From the IMG/VR virus record IMGVR_UViG_3300044984_001421, positions 1-64,000 of that record: DNA of 64,000 bases, one strand, 5' to 3'. Below are positions 7,829 through 14,911 of this stretch, piece after piece. This DNA is from a virus. Under the pieces are notes generated by a model. It was not told where the DNA came from. It saw nothing but the letters and a program-made list of their open reading frames with translations, and made no database searches. The translations under genes were made by a program, and so were the position numbers. The stretch's first letter is position 1. Each line of letters opens with the position of its first letter.

Positions 7829-8215
7829 ATGAGATCAATCGACATCATCGAAGCCGCAGAATTCCTTGGCCTGCACTGCAACACCCTGCAGGCCAGGGCG
7901 AAAGCCGGCGAAATCCCTGGCGTCAAGATCGGGAAAGAGTGGAGATTCATCGACGTTGATCTTGTCGAATACATGCGCTCACAATACCTGTCCAACAAAC
8001 AGGACGGGCAAGAGTCGTGTCGATCTACAAGCGAGGCGAAATCTGGTGGTACTCGATCACGCTCAAAGGTAGACCAAGGGCTAGAGGAAGCACTGGCGAG
8101 AGTGATCGGGAAAAGGCGCAGCGCAAGCACGACGAGATCAAAGCAGAACTCTGGCAAGCCAAGCCTGTCCGTGGTGCAGAACGCACATGGAACGACGCAT
8201 GCATTGCCTGGCTGA
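7829..8215 (+). CDS. Excisionase-like HTH protein
   Basis: A 128-residue frame. Residues 1-55 form a MerR/excisionase-type helix-turn-helix (SIDIIEAAEFLGLHCNTLQA, then AGEIPGVKIGKEWRF). The remaining residues overlap the integrase gene in another frame, are low in complexity and may be dispensable. By homology and position it is the directionality factor for prophage excision, binding between the arm sites near att. Confidence 0.75.
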   Translation: MRSIDIIEAAEFLGLHCNTLQARAKAGEIPGVKIGKEWRFIDVDLVEYMRSQYLSNKQDGQESCRSTSEAKSGGTRSRSKVDQGLEEALARVIGKRRSASTTRSKQNSGKPSLSVVQNAHGTTHALPG

Positions 8216-9003
8216 ACGCTGGGGAGCGCGGAGAATCTGACGGATACACCATCAGGTCGCTCGGGTACAAGAACCGGGCGCTCTCGCAATGCACGCAGGC
8301 AAGCTTCGAAGAAGTCCTTGATGGACTGTCGCCAGCGACGTGGAACCGCAAGCGGAACACGATCATGGCGATCCTGCACATGGCAGGCGTCAACATCAAG
8401 ATATCCACCCGGAAAGTCGCAAAACAGCGCATCCGATACCTGACCGCCGAGGAATGGGAGCGTCTCGACGCGGAATTGCCGTCACACCTTCAGGCCATGG
8501 CTCGATTTGCAATATCGACCGGGCTTCGCCAGAGCAACGTCACACAACTCAAATGGGATCAGGTCGACATGGACCGGCGCGTCGCCTGGATACACCCGGA
8601 CGAAGCCAAAGCCGAGAAGGCAATCGGCGTGCCGCTTTCTGACATGGCGATGGAAGTCCTGCAAGGACAGAAAATCCTGAGAGACGCGGAAATCGCTCTC
8701 GCAGAAACAGAAGGACGGAAGTTCGACCCGTCCTACGTCTTCACCTACAAGCGCAAGCCCATCGCCAAGATCAAGACCGCATGGACGAAGGCGCTCGCCA
8801 GAGCAAAGATCGAGAACTTCCGGTGGCACGATCTGAGGCACACCTGGGCAAGCTGGCATGTCATGTCTGGAACACCGCTGGAAGTGCTGAAGCAACTCGG
8901 CGGTTGGAGCGACTACTCCATGGTCCTTCGTTATGCACACCTGGCTCCAGACCACCTGGCCGGGTTCGCCGGCAACGCAAAGCCGTACCAGCGCGCAGCG
9001 TAG
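8017..9003 (+). CDS. int: Tyrosine-recombinase integrase
   Basis: A 328-residue phage integrase. Catalytic residues are visible: R171 (STGLRQSN), H271-D-L-R274 (WHDLRHTW), W297 in the usual second-His position (GGWSDYSM) and nucleophile Y306 (LRYAH). It starts with GTG at 8017 inside the excisionase frame. The tRNA-derived att core and repeated TGTGAC arm sites lie directly downstream. It catalyses integration at, and excision from, a host tRNA-Val gene. Confidence 0.9.
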   Translation: MSIYKRGEIWWYSITLKGRPRARGSTGESDREKAQRKHDEIKAELWQAKPVRGAERTWNDACIAWLNAGERGESDGYTIRSLGYKNRALSQCTQASFEEVLDGLSPATWNRKRNTIMAILHMAGVNIKISTRKVAKQRIRYLTAEEWERLDAELPSHLQAMARFAISTGLRQSNVTQLKWDQVDMDRRVAWIHPDEAKAEKAIGVPLSDMAMEVLQGQKILRDAEIALAETEGRKFDPSYVFTYKRKPIAKIKTAWTKALARAKIENFRWHDLRHTWASWHVMSGTPLEVLKQLGGWSDYSMVLRYAHLAPDHLAGFAGNAKPYQRAA

Positions 9004-9051
9004 TGTGACCAGCACTGTGACTTACTGTGACGGAATCAGGCTGATTGTGAC
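9004..9051. promoter_or_regulatory. Candidate integrase/Xis arm-type binding sites
   Basis: TGTGAC occurs at 9004, 9016, 9026 and 9046, in direct orientation, with the last three in phase with the DNA helix (10 and 20 bp apart). A fifth copy lies at 9237-9242, on the other side of the att core. Short direct repeats flanking the core are the usual layout of arm-type sites in tyrosine-recombinase attP regions. Confidence 0.55.
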
Positions 9052-9064
9052 TGAATATCAGGCA

Positions 9065-9089
9065 CAAAAAAGCCGCCAGATCGGCGGCA
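9065..9089 (-). terminator. Terminator for leftward late transcription
   Basis: On the minus strand GCCGCC-GATCT-GGCGGC is followed by TTTTTTG. It would stop transcripts arriving from the minus-strand tail operon before they run antisense through the integrase gene. Confidence 0.75.
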
Positions 9090-9125
9090 GATTCGCTCTA
9101 ACTTACTGATTTACAGGTCAATTTC

Positions 9126-9175
9126 TGGTGGGCAGTACGGGGTTCGAACCTGTGACCCCCGCCGTGTGAAGGCGG
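9126..9175 (-). other. attP: attP core: 3' half of tRNA-Val(CAC)
   Basis: On the minus strand this region reads as the 3' part of a tRNA: anticodon stem CCGCC / GGCGG enclosing loop TTCACAC (anticodon CAC), a T-arm with TTCGAAC, acceptor strand ACTGCCC and ACCA. The sequence beyond 9175 is AT-rich and has no D-arm or 5' acceptor strand, so it is not a complete tRNA. This is the typical identity segment by which an integrating phage restores the 3' end of its target tRNA gene. Confidence 0.8.
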
Positions 9176-9310
9176 TTTAAATCATATATATCCATTTGAT
9201 TTAAAAGCATTTTCATTGTTACTGTGTACAAATCACTGTGACCTACAGATATTTTCAACGTCTAGCATGACGTGATAACGTCGCAGTCTTACCAACAACA
9301 GGAGATGACG

Positions 9311-9493
9311 ATGAAAGCCTCTGAATCTGCTTCGATTCGCGCACAGATCCAGGAACTGCAAGCAAAACTCGCCGAGGCTGATGCACAAGAGCGCGCAGAG
9401 GCTCTTGTGCAGATGAAGGAATGGCAGCGTCAGTACAGCTTCAATGGCCGCGAACTCGGCCCGGCTTTCAGGACAAAAAAGCGCGGCGCTTGA
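9311..9493 (+). CDS. H-NS-like N-terminal coiled-coil protein (60 aa)
   Basis: A 60-residue protein with a heptad-rich helix (SIRAQIQELQAKLAEADAQE) followed by LVQMKEWQRQYSFNGRELGP, resembling the oligomerisation domain and linker of betaproteobacterial H-NS family proteins. The C-terminal DNA-binding AT-hook domain is missing; only a short basic tail remains. ATG 9311 follows CAGGAG. It is the only plus-strand gene between attP and the leftward tail genes. It may counteract or co-assemble with host H-NS; this is inference. Confidence 0.5.
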   Translation: MKASESASIRAQIQELQAKLAEADAQERAEALVQMKEWQRQYSFNGRELGPAFRTKKRGA

Positions 9494-9910
9494 TTACGAC
9501 AGAACAAGAGCCGGCAATTCGGCCAGCAATTCAGAAGCGGTCGGTACCGGCCGATTCCCGGCTACAACGTCAGCCATGATGGCGTAACACGACCCCCATA
9601 CCGCGCCACGCCATGCCACAAAAGCGGCACCTTCAGCCTGGAACGGATTCGCCGCACCAGCATAGGAGCAGGCGCTGACGATGTTGTCGTAGCCAGATGC
9701 TATTGCGGCCGCGTCAAGGTGAGACTGAACCAGTCCGGAGAGCCGCGACACCACGATGTCAGCTTCTACTTCGGCAAGTTTTTCGTTGACCAGCGCTTCA
9801 GAAATGACAGGCGTATCTCCCCATATCACGCTGCCATACACGTCTTCACCGATGACGGAAATCGCTGCATCCGGGTTTATTTTTTTGATTGCTGCAATTA
9901 TTTTGGACAT
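9494..9910 (-). CDS. Tail fibre assembly / XkdW-like protein
   Basis: A 138-residue protein. The N-terminal part (DVYGSVIWGDTPVISEALVN) resembles small XkdW-like tail proteins encoded next to fibres. ATG 9910 follows GAGGAATCAA. It is the last gene of the leftward tail operon and probably helps fibre assembly or is a minor tail protein. Confidence 0.6.
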   Translation of the reverse strand: MSKIIAAIKKINPDAAISVIGEDVYGSVIWGDTPVISEALVNEKLAEVEADIVVSRLSGLVQSHLDAAAIASGYDNIVSACSYAGAANPFQAEGAAFVAWRGAVWGSCYAIMADVVAGNRPVPTASELLAELPALVLS

Positions 9911-9918
9911 TTGATTCC

Positions 9919-10602
9919 TCAATCAATTTCTTCCAGAGTTAGCAAACCATGCAGAGATCCGCCAAGATCTTCGGATGCGCCACCATTGATATACCAGTTG
10001 TCCACAGAATTACGACGCCCAACACGAACCGTGTAGGTTGTCGCTGCTACAGACGCAGGCGAATCAACAAACTCAAGGCAGAAAGGAACCTCGTAAGTAT
10101 AAAAACTACGCATCGATCCTACGCAAACAGAGCCCCTGAAAATAGCGACAATCACGCCTGTAGATGCGTTTCCAGAGGCAGTCAGAGTGGCGCGGACCCG
10201 CACTTTTCTAGAGGATGAAGATGGCGTTATCGACAGGCTGGCTACCTGGGTGCCTTCGCTTGACAACGGAACAGTATCGTCATCCGGGATGAACGTCGTC
10301 CCTGTAGCGGATGGGATGTCGACATGCTGAATCTGGTAAATGCCAGATTGAGATGCTGCCAGCGCAGCATCCAACTCAGCAGCCGTCGTGTAGGTCGGAT
10401 GCGGGTCAACAGCGGCAACGTGGGCTGCCATGCTCGTCGCAGATTCGAGCGCGTCGACTCTCGACTTCAAATAAACCGTCCGATTCGCCAGGTTTTTAAG
10501 CGGAGCATTTGCGACGCCAGCTTCACCACCGATAGCTGGGTCCGTTGTCTCGAGCCGGTAGACTCCGGCATCCCATTGGTTCAGTTCGCCTAAATTCGCC
10601 AT
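9919..10602 (-). CDS. Tail fibre protein
   Basis: A 227-residue fibre protein. Its N-terminus (MANLGELNQWDAGVYRLETT, then GVANAPLKNLANRTVYLKSR) is the baseplate-attachment type seen in phage fibres, and HVAAVDPHPTYTTAAELDAA is a common fibre shaft signature. The C-terminal half is beta-rich and probably binds the receptor. It shares the N-terminal layout with the protein at 13334-13825. Confidence 0.75.
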   Translation of the reverse strand: MANLGELNQWDAGVYRLETTDPAIGGEAGVANAPLKNLANRTVYLKSRVDALESATSMAAHVAAVDPHPTYTTAAELDAALAASQSGIYQIQHVDIPSATGTTFIPDDDTVPLSSEGTQVASLSITPSSSSRKVRVRATLTASGNASTGVIVAIFRGSVCVGSMRSFYTYEVPFCLEFVDSPASVAATTYTVRVGRRNSVDNWYINGGASEDLGGSLHGLLTLEEID

Positions 10603-10603
10603 A

Positions 10604-11047
10604 TTAGAACTCGATTCTCCAGATGCCGGTCAGGGCGATGTCGGATGTTTTTTGCAACACAGATGAGCGCGTCTTGCGAGCCATGAGCACACCTGCCGTG
10701 GTCAGCAATCCAAGCTCAAGGATGTTGGTGCCGTTGGCTTCAGCCGTTGTCAGCGAGAACGCGAAGCTGACCGACCGGTCGCTTGGGTAGGTGACGGCAT
10801 CGATCGACTTCAAGAATGCGCTGGTCAGAGATTGGTTGCCGGCCGCAGGAACAGACCCTGACGTGCCAAACCCGATCTTGCTGATGCTGCGATTGTTGAC
10901 GTCGCCGCCCCAGAGCCTGGCGTTCTGGCCTTTCGACAGGTCAACGATGATGTTATCGCCGCTCCATGTCTCGATGAGACGACCACGCTCGTAGACGTTT
11001 AGCGTCAGAAAGCCGCGCTGAGTGGGTACTCGATCAGTGAGTTGCAT
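10604..11047 (-). CDS. Putative tail protein
   Basis: A 147-residue beta-rich protein (GFLTLNVYERGRLIETWSGD, then GTNILELGLLTTAGVLMARK), located in the fibre cluster, so probably a fibre or baseplate accessory. The ATG lies exactly 13 bases after a GTCGTGACG motif and has no Shine-Dalgarno sequence, suggesting its own promoter. Confidence 0.6.
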   Translation of the reverse strand: MQLTDRVPTQRGFLTLNVYERGRLIETWSGDNIIVDLSKGQNARLWGGDVNNRSISKIGFGTSGSVPAAGNQSLTSAFLKSIDAVTYPSDRSVSFAFSLTTAEANGTNILELGLLTTAGVLMARKTRSSVLQKTSDIALTGIWRIEF

Positions 11048-11060
11048 GACAGAATCATGC

Positions 11061-11069
11061 CGTCACGAC
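11061..11069 (-). promoter_or_regulatory. Candidate late-promoter motif GTCGTGACG (copy 1)
   Basis: Exact 9-bp motif on the minus strand, 13 bases before the ATG at 11047. The 22 bases from motif to ATG are identical to those of the copy at 27685. Confidence 0.7.
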
Positions 11070-11070
11070 T

Positions 11071-11118
11071 TCACCAGGATGGGTTGCTACTGCCGGTGAA
11101 CTTGATGCCGATGGTCAT
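11071..11118 (-). CDS. Possible 15-residue peptide
   Basis: An ATG at 11118 preceded by AAGGACTCC encodes MTIGIKFTGSSNPSW and stops just before the promoter motif. It fills the gap between two fibre genes. It is too short to judge by composition and may be the remnant of a longer fibre gene. Confidence 0.3.
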   Translation of the reverse strand: MTIGIKFTGSSNPSW

Positions 11119-11172
11119 GTGGAGTCCTTAGCAGGCCGAATCATGGAAAGTAATAGATGCGGGCTGCAGGGA

Positions 11173-11727
11173 TTAAGCACCGGCAGTAGGTCCGCCACCA
11201 ATTCCAACTGGGTATGTCCGCTCTGTCCACGTCAACCCGTCTGTAGAAGTTGCGTATTCAGTATCCGCTGATGCAAGCATAAACATCTCTGCGCCAGCAC
11301 TGTATGTCAGATTATTAACGATCATCACAGGGGCAGTGCTTTGGGTCCAGCTTGTTCCACCGTTATAGGAAACCAATGAGATTCCGTTGGTGCCATCAAC
11401 AACGACGATCTTGCCGCCCCCATACGCCACTACCGGGTTTTCGATAGAGACTGGAAAAGCCGTTTCCGCCCAAGCAATCCCGTCAGCAGACTTATAAAAG
11501 TACGCCCGCGACCCAGTCAAAAATGCGTAGAAATTAGTGCCGTCAGACAACATTGTCGCGTTACAAAAAATAAAACTAAGTGCTGGTGTCAGTGGATACT
11601 GAAGTGTGTAGCTAATGCCATCTGTCGAAAGATGTGAATTCATTCCAGATGCTGAACTGCCAGACATGTAGCAAATAAGCGATCCGACACTGGCTGAGTT
11701 TCTAGATACGGATATGAATATGGGCAT
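11173..11727 (-). CDS. Beta-propeller-type tail protein, C-terminal part of a split gene
   Basis: A 184-residue protein with repeated sialidase/BNR-like strands (YATSTDGLTWTERTYP, AYFYKSADGIAWAETAFP), typical of beta-propeller receptor-binding tail proteins. It is in the same reading frame as the upstream 110-residue frame and separated from it by one TAG codon (11731-11733) and one sense codon. The ATG at 11727 has no clear binding site. It may be translated by readthrough, by coupling, or be inactive. Confidence 0.55.
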   Translation of the reverse strand: MPIFISVSRNSASVGSLICYMSGSSASGMNSHLSTDGISYTLQYPLTPALSFIFCNATMLSDGTNFYAFLTGSRAYFYKSADGIAWAETAFPVSIENPVVAYGGGKIVVVDGTNGISLVSYNGGTSWTQSTAPVMIVNNLTYSAGAEMFMLASADTEYATSTDGLTWTERTYPVGIGGGPTAGA

Positions 11728-11730
11728 GCG

Positions 11731-12063
11731 CTAGCTCCAATCAGTTCCATTAGAAGAGCTGCGCTCCCCTGCGATATATAGACTAAGCGAGGCGTTGTAG
11801 TGCAAACCAACCCCCATTGTGCCTGTTAGACCTTTCGTAATCGGGCTGCCTACAATCCATGTCACCGCATCGGCAGAAGTCGCTGTGTAAAAGTATGACG
11901 ATGACCCATCAGCGGCAAGTATGCAGAACTCTGACCCGTTATGTATCGCGTTGTCCCAAGTATATCCAGCCTCTAGAGTTGGAACAGTGACCTCGCTAAA
12001 CGTAACACCACCATCAAGCGACAGCCCTGCTGATGTTAGTGCAGGGTATGTCGTTGGAAGCAC
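11731..12063 (-). CDS. Beta-propeller-type tail protein, N-terminal part (ends in in-frame TAG)
   Basis: A 110-residue frame with the same BNR-like pattern (TSADAVTWIVGSP; SSSNGTDWS at the end). No good start or binding site is visible; GTG at 12063 is the nearest. It overlaps the end of the gene at 12014-12559 in another frame, suggesting that the three pieces (11173-12559) once formed one adhesin broken by a frameshift and an amber codon. Confidence 0.45.
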   Translation of the reverse strand: MLPTTYPALTSAGLSLDGGVTFSEVTVPTLEAGYTWDNAIHNGSEFCILAADGSSSYFYTATSADAVTWIVGSPITKGLTGTMGVGLHYNASLSLYIAGERSSSNGTDWS

Positions 12064-12559
12064 TAGAATAGTGCTGTAGTGGGCAACTGAGCGTTACCGC
12101 AGTGATGTGTAGGTAATCCCAGGTTGCCATAATGCCAAGAACGAAGATATTAATCTTCAACTTGCCTGTAGTCACATACGGGAATGTTGCATCAAGCGTA
12201 AAAGTGGTTTCTATGCCGTCCCAAGACGATGTGCTGCTTTCGAGAATGTTATCTTCGTCGTCACGTATGGATATACTAAGCGCGGCCATACCCCCACCAA
12301 AACTCGGATTCACTGCTTCAACCACAATCTGAAGCGATACCGTTCCTTCACTTTGGCATTGTGGTAAAGCAGTGGTGATTTCAATCTCCGGGCTGCCCGC
12401 ATACGGCGCAACGAAATGGTCAGTATCCCAAGTCACACCTGGACCAGCTTCCCATACTGTGTCGTTGAATGCGTATTCGCCGGAACAGCCGTAGCACGCA
12501 GAAGCCGCCGAGCATTCCTCGATCACGTTGATCTTGTCGGTCCAGAAGCACTCGGCCAT
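12014..12559 (-). CDS. Tail adhesin with duplicated Cys-containing domain, copy A
   Basis: A 181-residue protein. Residues 22-159 (CYGCSGEYAFNDTVW to WDYLHITAVTLSC) form a beta-sandwich-like domain that recurs in the protein encoded at 12657-13337. After this domain the frame ends in a 22-residue tail unlike copy B, consistent with a frameshift out of the following propeller sequence. Probably a receptor-binding tail component. Confidence 0.6.
   Translation of the reverse strand: MAECFWTDKINVIEECSAASACYGCSGEYAFNDTVWEAGPGVTWDTDHFVAPYAGSPEIEITTALPQCQSEGTVSLQIVVEAVNPSFGGGMAALSISIRDDEDNILESSTSSWDGIETTFTLDATFPYVTTGKLKINIFVLGIMATWDYLHITAVTLSCPLQHYSSASNDIPCTNISRAVA
12082..12496 (-). repeat. Duplicated adhesin domain, copy A
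   Basis: About 415 bp nearly collinear with 12866-13280; for example the sequences around 12088 and 12871 share CTGAGCGTTACCGCAGTGAT. The encoded domains share most residues but differ in scattered surface positions, indicating an old tandem duplication followed by divergence. Confidence 0.85.
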
Positions 12560-12562
12560 ATC

Positions 12563-12700
12563 TTAGCTGTCCGTTAACTCGACTTCGTAACCAAGCTCAA
12601 ACCCTTTGGTCTGGCTGGAAGTAAGCGCATTCGCAAAATCACGACCGAGACAGTCACTAGTGCCCACCAGGGCCGCATCTGACAACTTGATATGCAACAT
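12563..12700 (-). CDS. Possible 45-residue protein between adhesin copies
   Basis: The frame from ATG 12700 (MLHIKLSDAALVGTSDCLGR) ends two bases before the start region of copy A and overlaps the end of copy B in another frame. A GGTGAGG element lies immediately before the ATG, closer than usual. It fills the gap between the genes and has reasonable composition, but could be non-coding. Confidence 0.4.
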   Translation of the reverse strand: MLHIKLSDAALVGTSDCLGRDFANALTSSQTKGFELGYEVELTDS

Positions 12701-13337
12701 CCTCACCGGGAATCGGTTCATATTTCACGCATTGATTCGTCAACGAATCCCAAACCCCGCCGAATGCGGCGCAATTTGTAGCCTCATTCCCTATCATATC
12801 TACGTAACATTCTGATGTGCAGCCTTCTTCTGTGTTGCCAAAGCACCCTGACAGGTCGAGTTCGACACAACTGAGCGTTACCGCAGTGATGTGCAGGTAA
12901 TCCCAGGTTGCCATAAAACCAAGAATAGAAACCACGACTTTCAACTTACCTGTAGTCCCACAGGGGAAATTGGTATCAAAGGTGAACGTGGTTTCCGTGC
13001 CGTCCCAAATTAACTCTTCACTTTCAAAAACATTATCCGACTCATCACGAACGCTGATTGTTAAGTTAGCAGCACCGCCACCCAGACTTGGATTCACCGC
13101 TTCAACAACAATCTGAAGCGATACCGTTCCTTCACTTTGGCACTGCGGCGAATCCGTAATAATTTCAATCTGCGGGCCGCTCGCATACGGCGCAACGAAA
13201 TGATCCGTGTCCCAAGTCACGCCAGTGCCCGCTCCCCATACTGTGTCGTTGAATGCGTATTCGCCAGAACAGCCGTAACAGGCAGTAACACCACCACCAC
13301 CCCCAAACAAAATAAACCCTGCGCCGGGGACTATCAT
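12657..13337 (-). CDS. Tail adhesin with duplicated Cys-containing domain, copy B
   Basis: A 226-residue protein starting at ATG 13337, which overlaps the previous stop (ATGA). A Gly-rich hinge (ILFGGGGGVTA) precedes the duplicated domain at residues 20-157, followed by a Cys-rich tail (CFGNTEEGCTSECYVDM). Cysteine-rich tips are common on phage receptor-binding proteins. A longer frame to 13406 overlaps the upstream gene and is not preferred. Confidence 0.65.
   Translation of the reverse strand: MIVPGAGFILFGGGGGVTACYGCSGEYAFNDTVWGAGTGVTWDTDHFVAPYASGPQIEIITDSPQCQSEGTVSLQIVVEAVNPSLGGGAANLTISVRDESDNVFESEELIWDGTETTFTFDTNFPCGTTGKLKVVVSILGFMATWDYLHITAVTLSCVELDLSGCFGNTEEGCTSECYVDMIGNEATNCAAFGGVWDSLTNQCVKYEPIPGEDVAYQVVRCGPGGH
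12866..13280 (-). repeat. Duplicated adhesin domain, copy B
   Basis: Partner of the segment at 12082-12496. Both encode the CYGCSGEYAFNDTVW start and the WDYLHITAVTLSC end, with the centre diverged. Confidence 0.85.
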
Positions 13338-13825
13338 GCCAAGTCGCCACCCATCGAACAAATCGCCCTCGTAGCGCCAGGCTCGACGATATAGCTCACC
13401 ACGCACTTCGCACCAAGCGTTGCGCTGATCGTGGGTGTCGTTGCGCCGAAGTACCAGAAAGCATTAAAAGCCAAGGTCTTCGCCGCACTGGCATGTTGCG
13501 TAAAATGAATCACGCCGCTCTGCCCGGCAACCGCATTCGTCGGCGCGGAAAGAGTCGTGTTCTCCGTCAGCGTATGGTTGAAGTTGTTCGACAGATCAAG
13601 GTCAACCGCAATGCTGGCGGACGTGCTGGTCAGCGGGTCGAACGCACCGCGTTGGGCTTTGTTGTATGTGTTGTTGCGCGCAGCGAACTCGTTTAAATAC
13701 TCCGTGCGGTTCAGCAAAGCCTGCGCTTGCTCGTTCATCACGCCACCCGCACCACCCAGGGCAAGCGTCGTTGTCTCAAGCTGGGCAACGCTGTCCATGC
13801 CAGGTATCGCGGTCAAATTCGCCAT
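13334..13825 (-). CDS. Tail fibre protein (second attachment-type N-terminus)
   Basis: A 163-residue protein. Its N-terminus (MANLTAIPGMDSVAQLETTT, then ALLNRTEYLNEFAARN) parallels that of the fibre at 9919-10602, so the two probably bind the same baseplate position. The C-terminal part (SGVIHFTQHASAAKTLAFNA) is beta-rich like phage fibre shafts. It leads the fibre cluster after the baseplate genes and overlaps copy B of the adhesin by 4 bases. Confidence 0.7.
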   Translation of the reverse strand: MANLTAIPGMDSVAQLETTTLALGGAGGVMNEQAQALLNRTEYLNEFAARNNTYNKAQRGAFDPLTSTSASIAVDLDLSNNFNHTLTENTTLSAPTNAVAGQSGVIHFTQHASAAKTLAFNAFWYFGATTPTISATLGAKCVVSYIVEPGATRAICSMGGDLA

Positions 13826-13834
13826 GTTTTTTCC

Positions 13835-14911
13835 TTAAATTGATTCGGTTGAGATCAGGCGGCTTCCGAACATCGCAGAACCGTCAAAGCGAACGCTGCC
13901 GTCGTAGCGCCAGACTTCTGTAATGGTGATGTCGCAGCTATCGGTAATTGGCGCGTCGTAGGTGTCAACGATTTCGCTGGACCCGCTGATGCCGATTTGT
14001 CGCATGTAGGTGCCGGCGTCGCGCAGGCGGTTGACCTGTTCGCTCACTGCCTGGATATAGCTGGTGACGTTGGCGTCGCCAAGGATGTCGTATTCGACCA
14101 GCACATCAAACAGACCGTAGGTGCCGGCGATATTGTGGATCGCGTACCGTCGTGAACCATCGAAGTTCCATGTGCCATCGAAGAAGTTGGTTTCAACTGG
14201 TAGCAGCGCGCAATCGACAACACTGGCATCAACGCCGGACGCTTCTTTGATGGCGGCGGCGATGGCGAAGTTGTTGCCCTTCGGGCGCAAGGTCTCGGCG
14301 ACGATGCGCGGCCCGTATGCGGCATCTGATTCGCCAAGGATGCGCTGCACTTTGTAGTAGCTGCCGAGTTCATCGAGCCAGAAGCCCTCGGCTGTGCGCA
14401 AGCTCATCTGTTTGAGCATTTCGATGATCGCTAGCGCGGCATCCGCCAGTTCCGCCGACAGCGACGACACATAGCTCCACAGCAGCGACGTGTAGGCGTA
14501 GAAGTGGTCGCCGTTGGTCTCGTCCTGATTGCCTTCGCCATCCAGCAGCACCAGCGCCGACAGGCTGCCGTAATTGCCGGATTCGTAGACGATCGAGTAG
14601 CCGCCAAGCGATGCGACGTAGTCGGCCAGTTCGGCGATCGTGTATTGCGACAGGTCAATGTTCAGGTTCGATGTGGCGAAGCCATCGCCGCCATCAAGAT
14701 CCTGCGTGCCGTCTAGCCGCCACGTTCCGTCCAGGTAAAGCGGTCTGGCCGTGACAGTTTGCGGATCGACAACCGTGCTCAGAATGCCGTCGCGGATACG
14801 CCAGGTCATCGTGCCCGGATAGCGAATGCGCAATGCCAGTTCGCGGCCAGGGTCTTTGTCGAAGATCCGGTGCAGATGACCGAGCAGTTTTTGGGTCAGC
14901 GCGGAGTTCAT
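13835..14911 (-). CDS. Tail protein I-like baseplate component
   Basis: A 358-residue protein directly after the J-like gene, with a 4-base ATGA overlap. In P2- and Mu-like phages this slot holds the tail protein I / gp48 family linking the baseplate wedge to fibres. It contains AEGFWLDELGSYYKVQRILG followed by ESDAAYGPRIVAETLRPKGN, a pattern found in such proteins. Repeated FDG / YDG / LDG motifs (GTWRLDGTQDLDGG; DGSVRFDGS) are common in baseplate fibre adaptors. Confidence 0.75.
   Translation of the reverse strand: MNSALTQKLLGHLHRIFDKDPGRELALRIRYPGTMTWRIRDGILSTVVDPQTVTARPLYLDGTWRLDGTQDLDGGDGFATSNLNIDLSQYTIAELADYVASLGGYSIVYESGNYGSLSALVLLDGEGNQDETNGDHFYAYTSLLWSYVSSLSAELADAALAIIEMLKQMSLRTAEGFWLDELGSYYKVQRILGESDAAYGPRIVAETLRPKGNNFAIAAAIKEASGVDASVVDCALLPVETNFFDGTWNFDGSRRYAIHNIAGTYGLFDVLVEYDILGDANVTSYIQAVSEQVNRLRDAGTYMRQIGISGSSEIVDTYDAPITDSCDITITEVWRYDGSVRFDGSAMFGSRLISTESI

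Noticed and set aside
9126-9175. Functional tRNA-Val gene
   Set aside because: Only the anticodon arm, T-arm and acceptor 3' strand are present; the 5' half is replaced by AT-rich phage sequence, so it is an att core.
11173-13337. Diversity-generating retroelement acting on tail adhesins
   Set aside because: The duplicated adhesin domains differ at many sites, but no reverse transcriptase gene or template-repeat pattern was found in the window.
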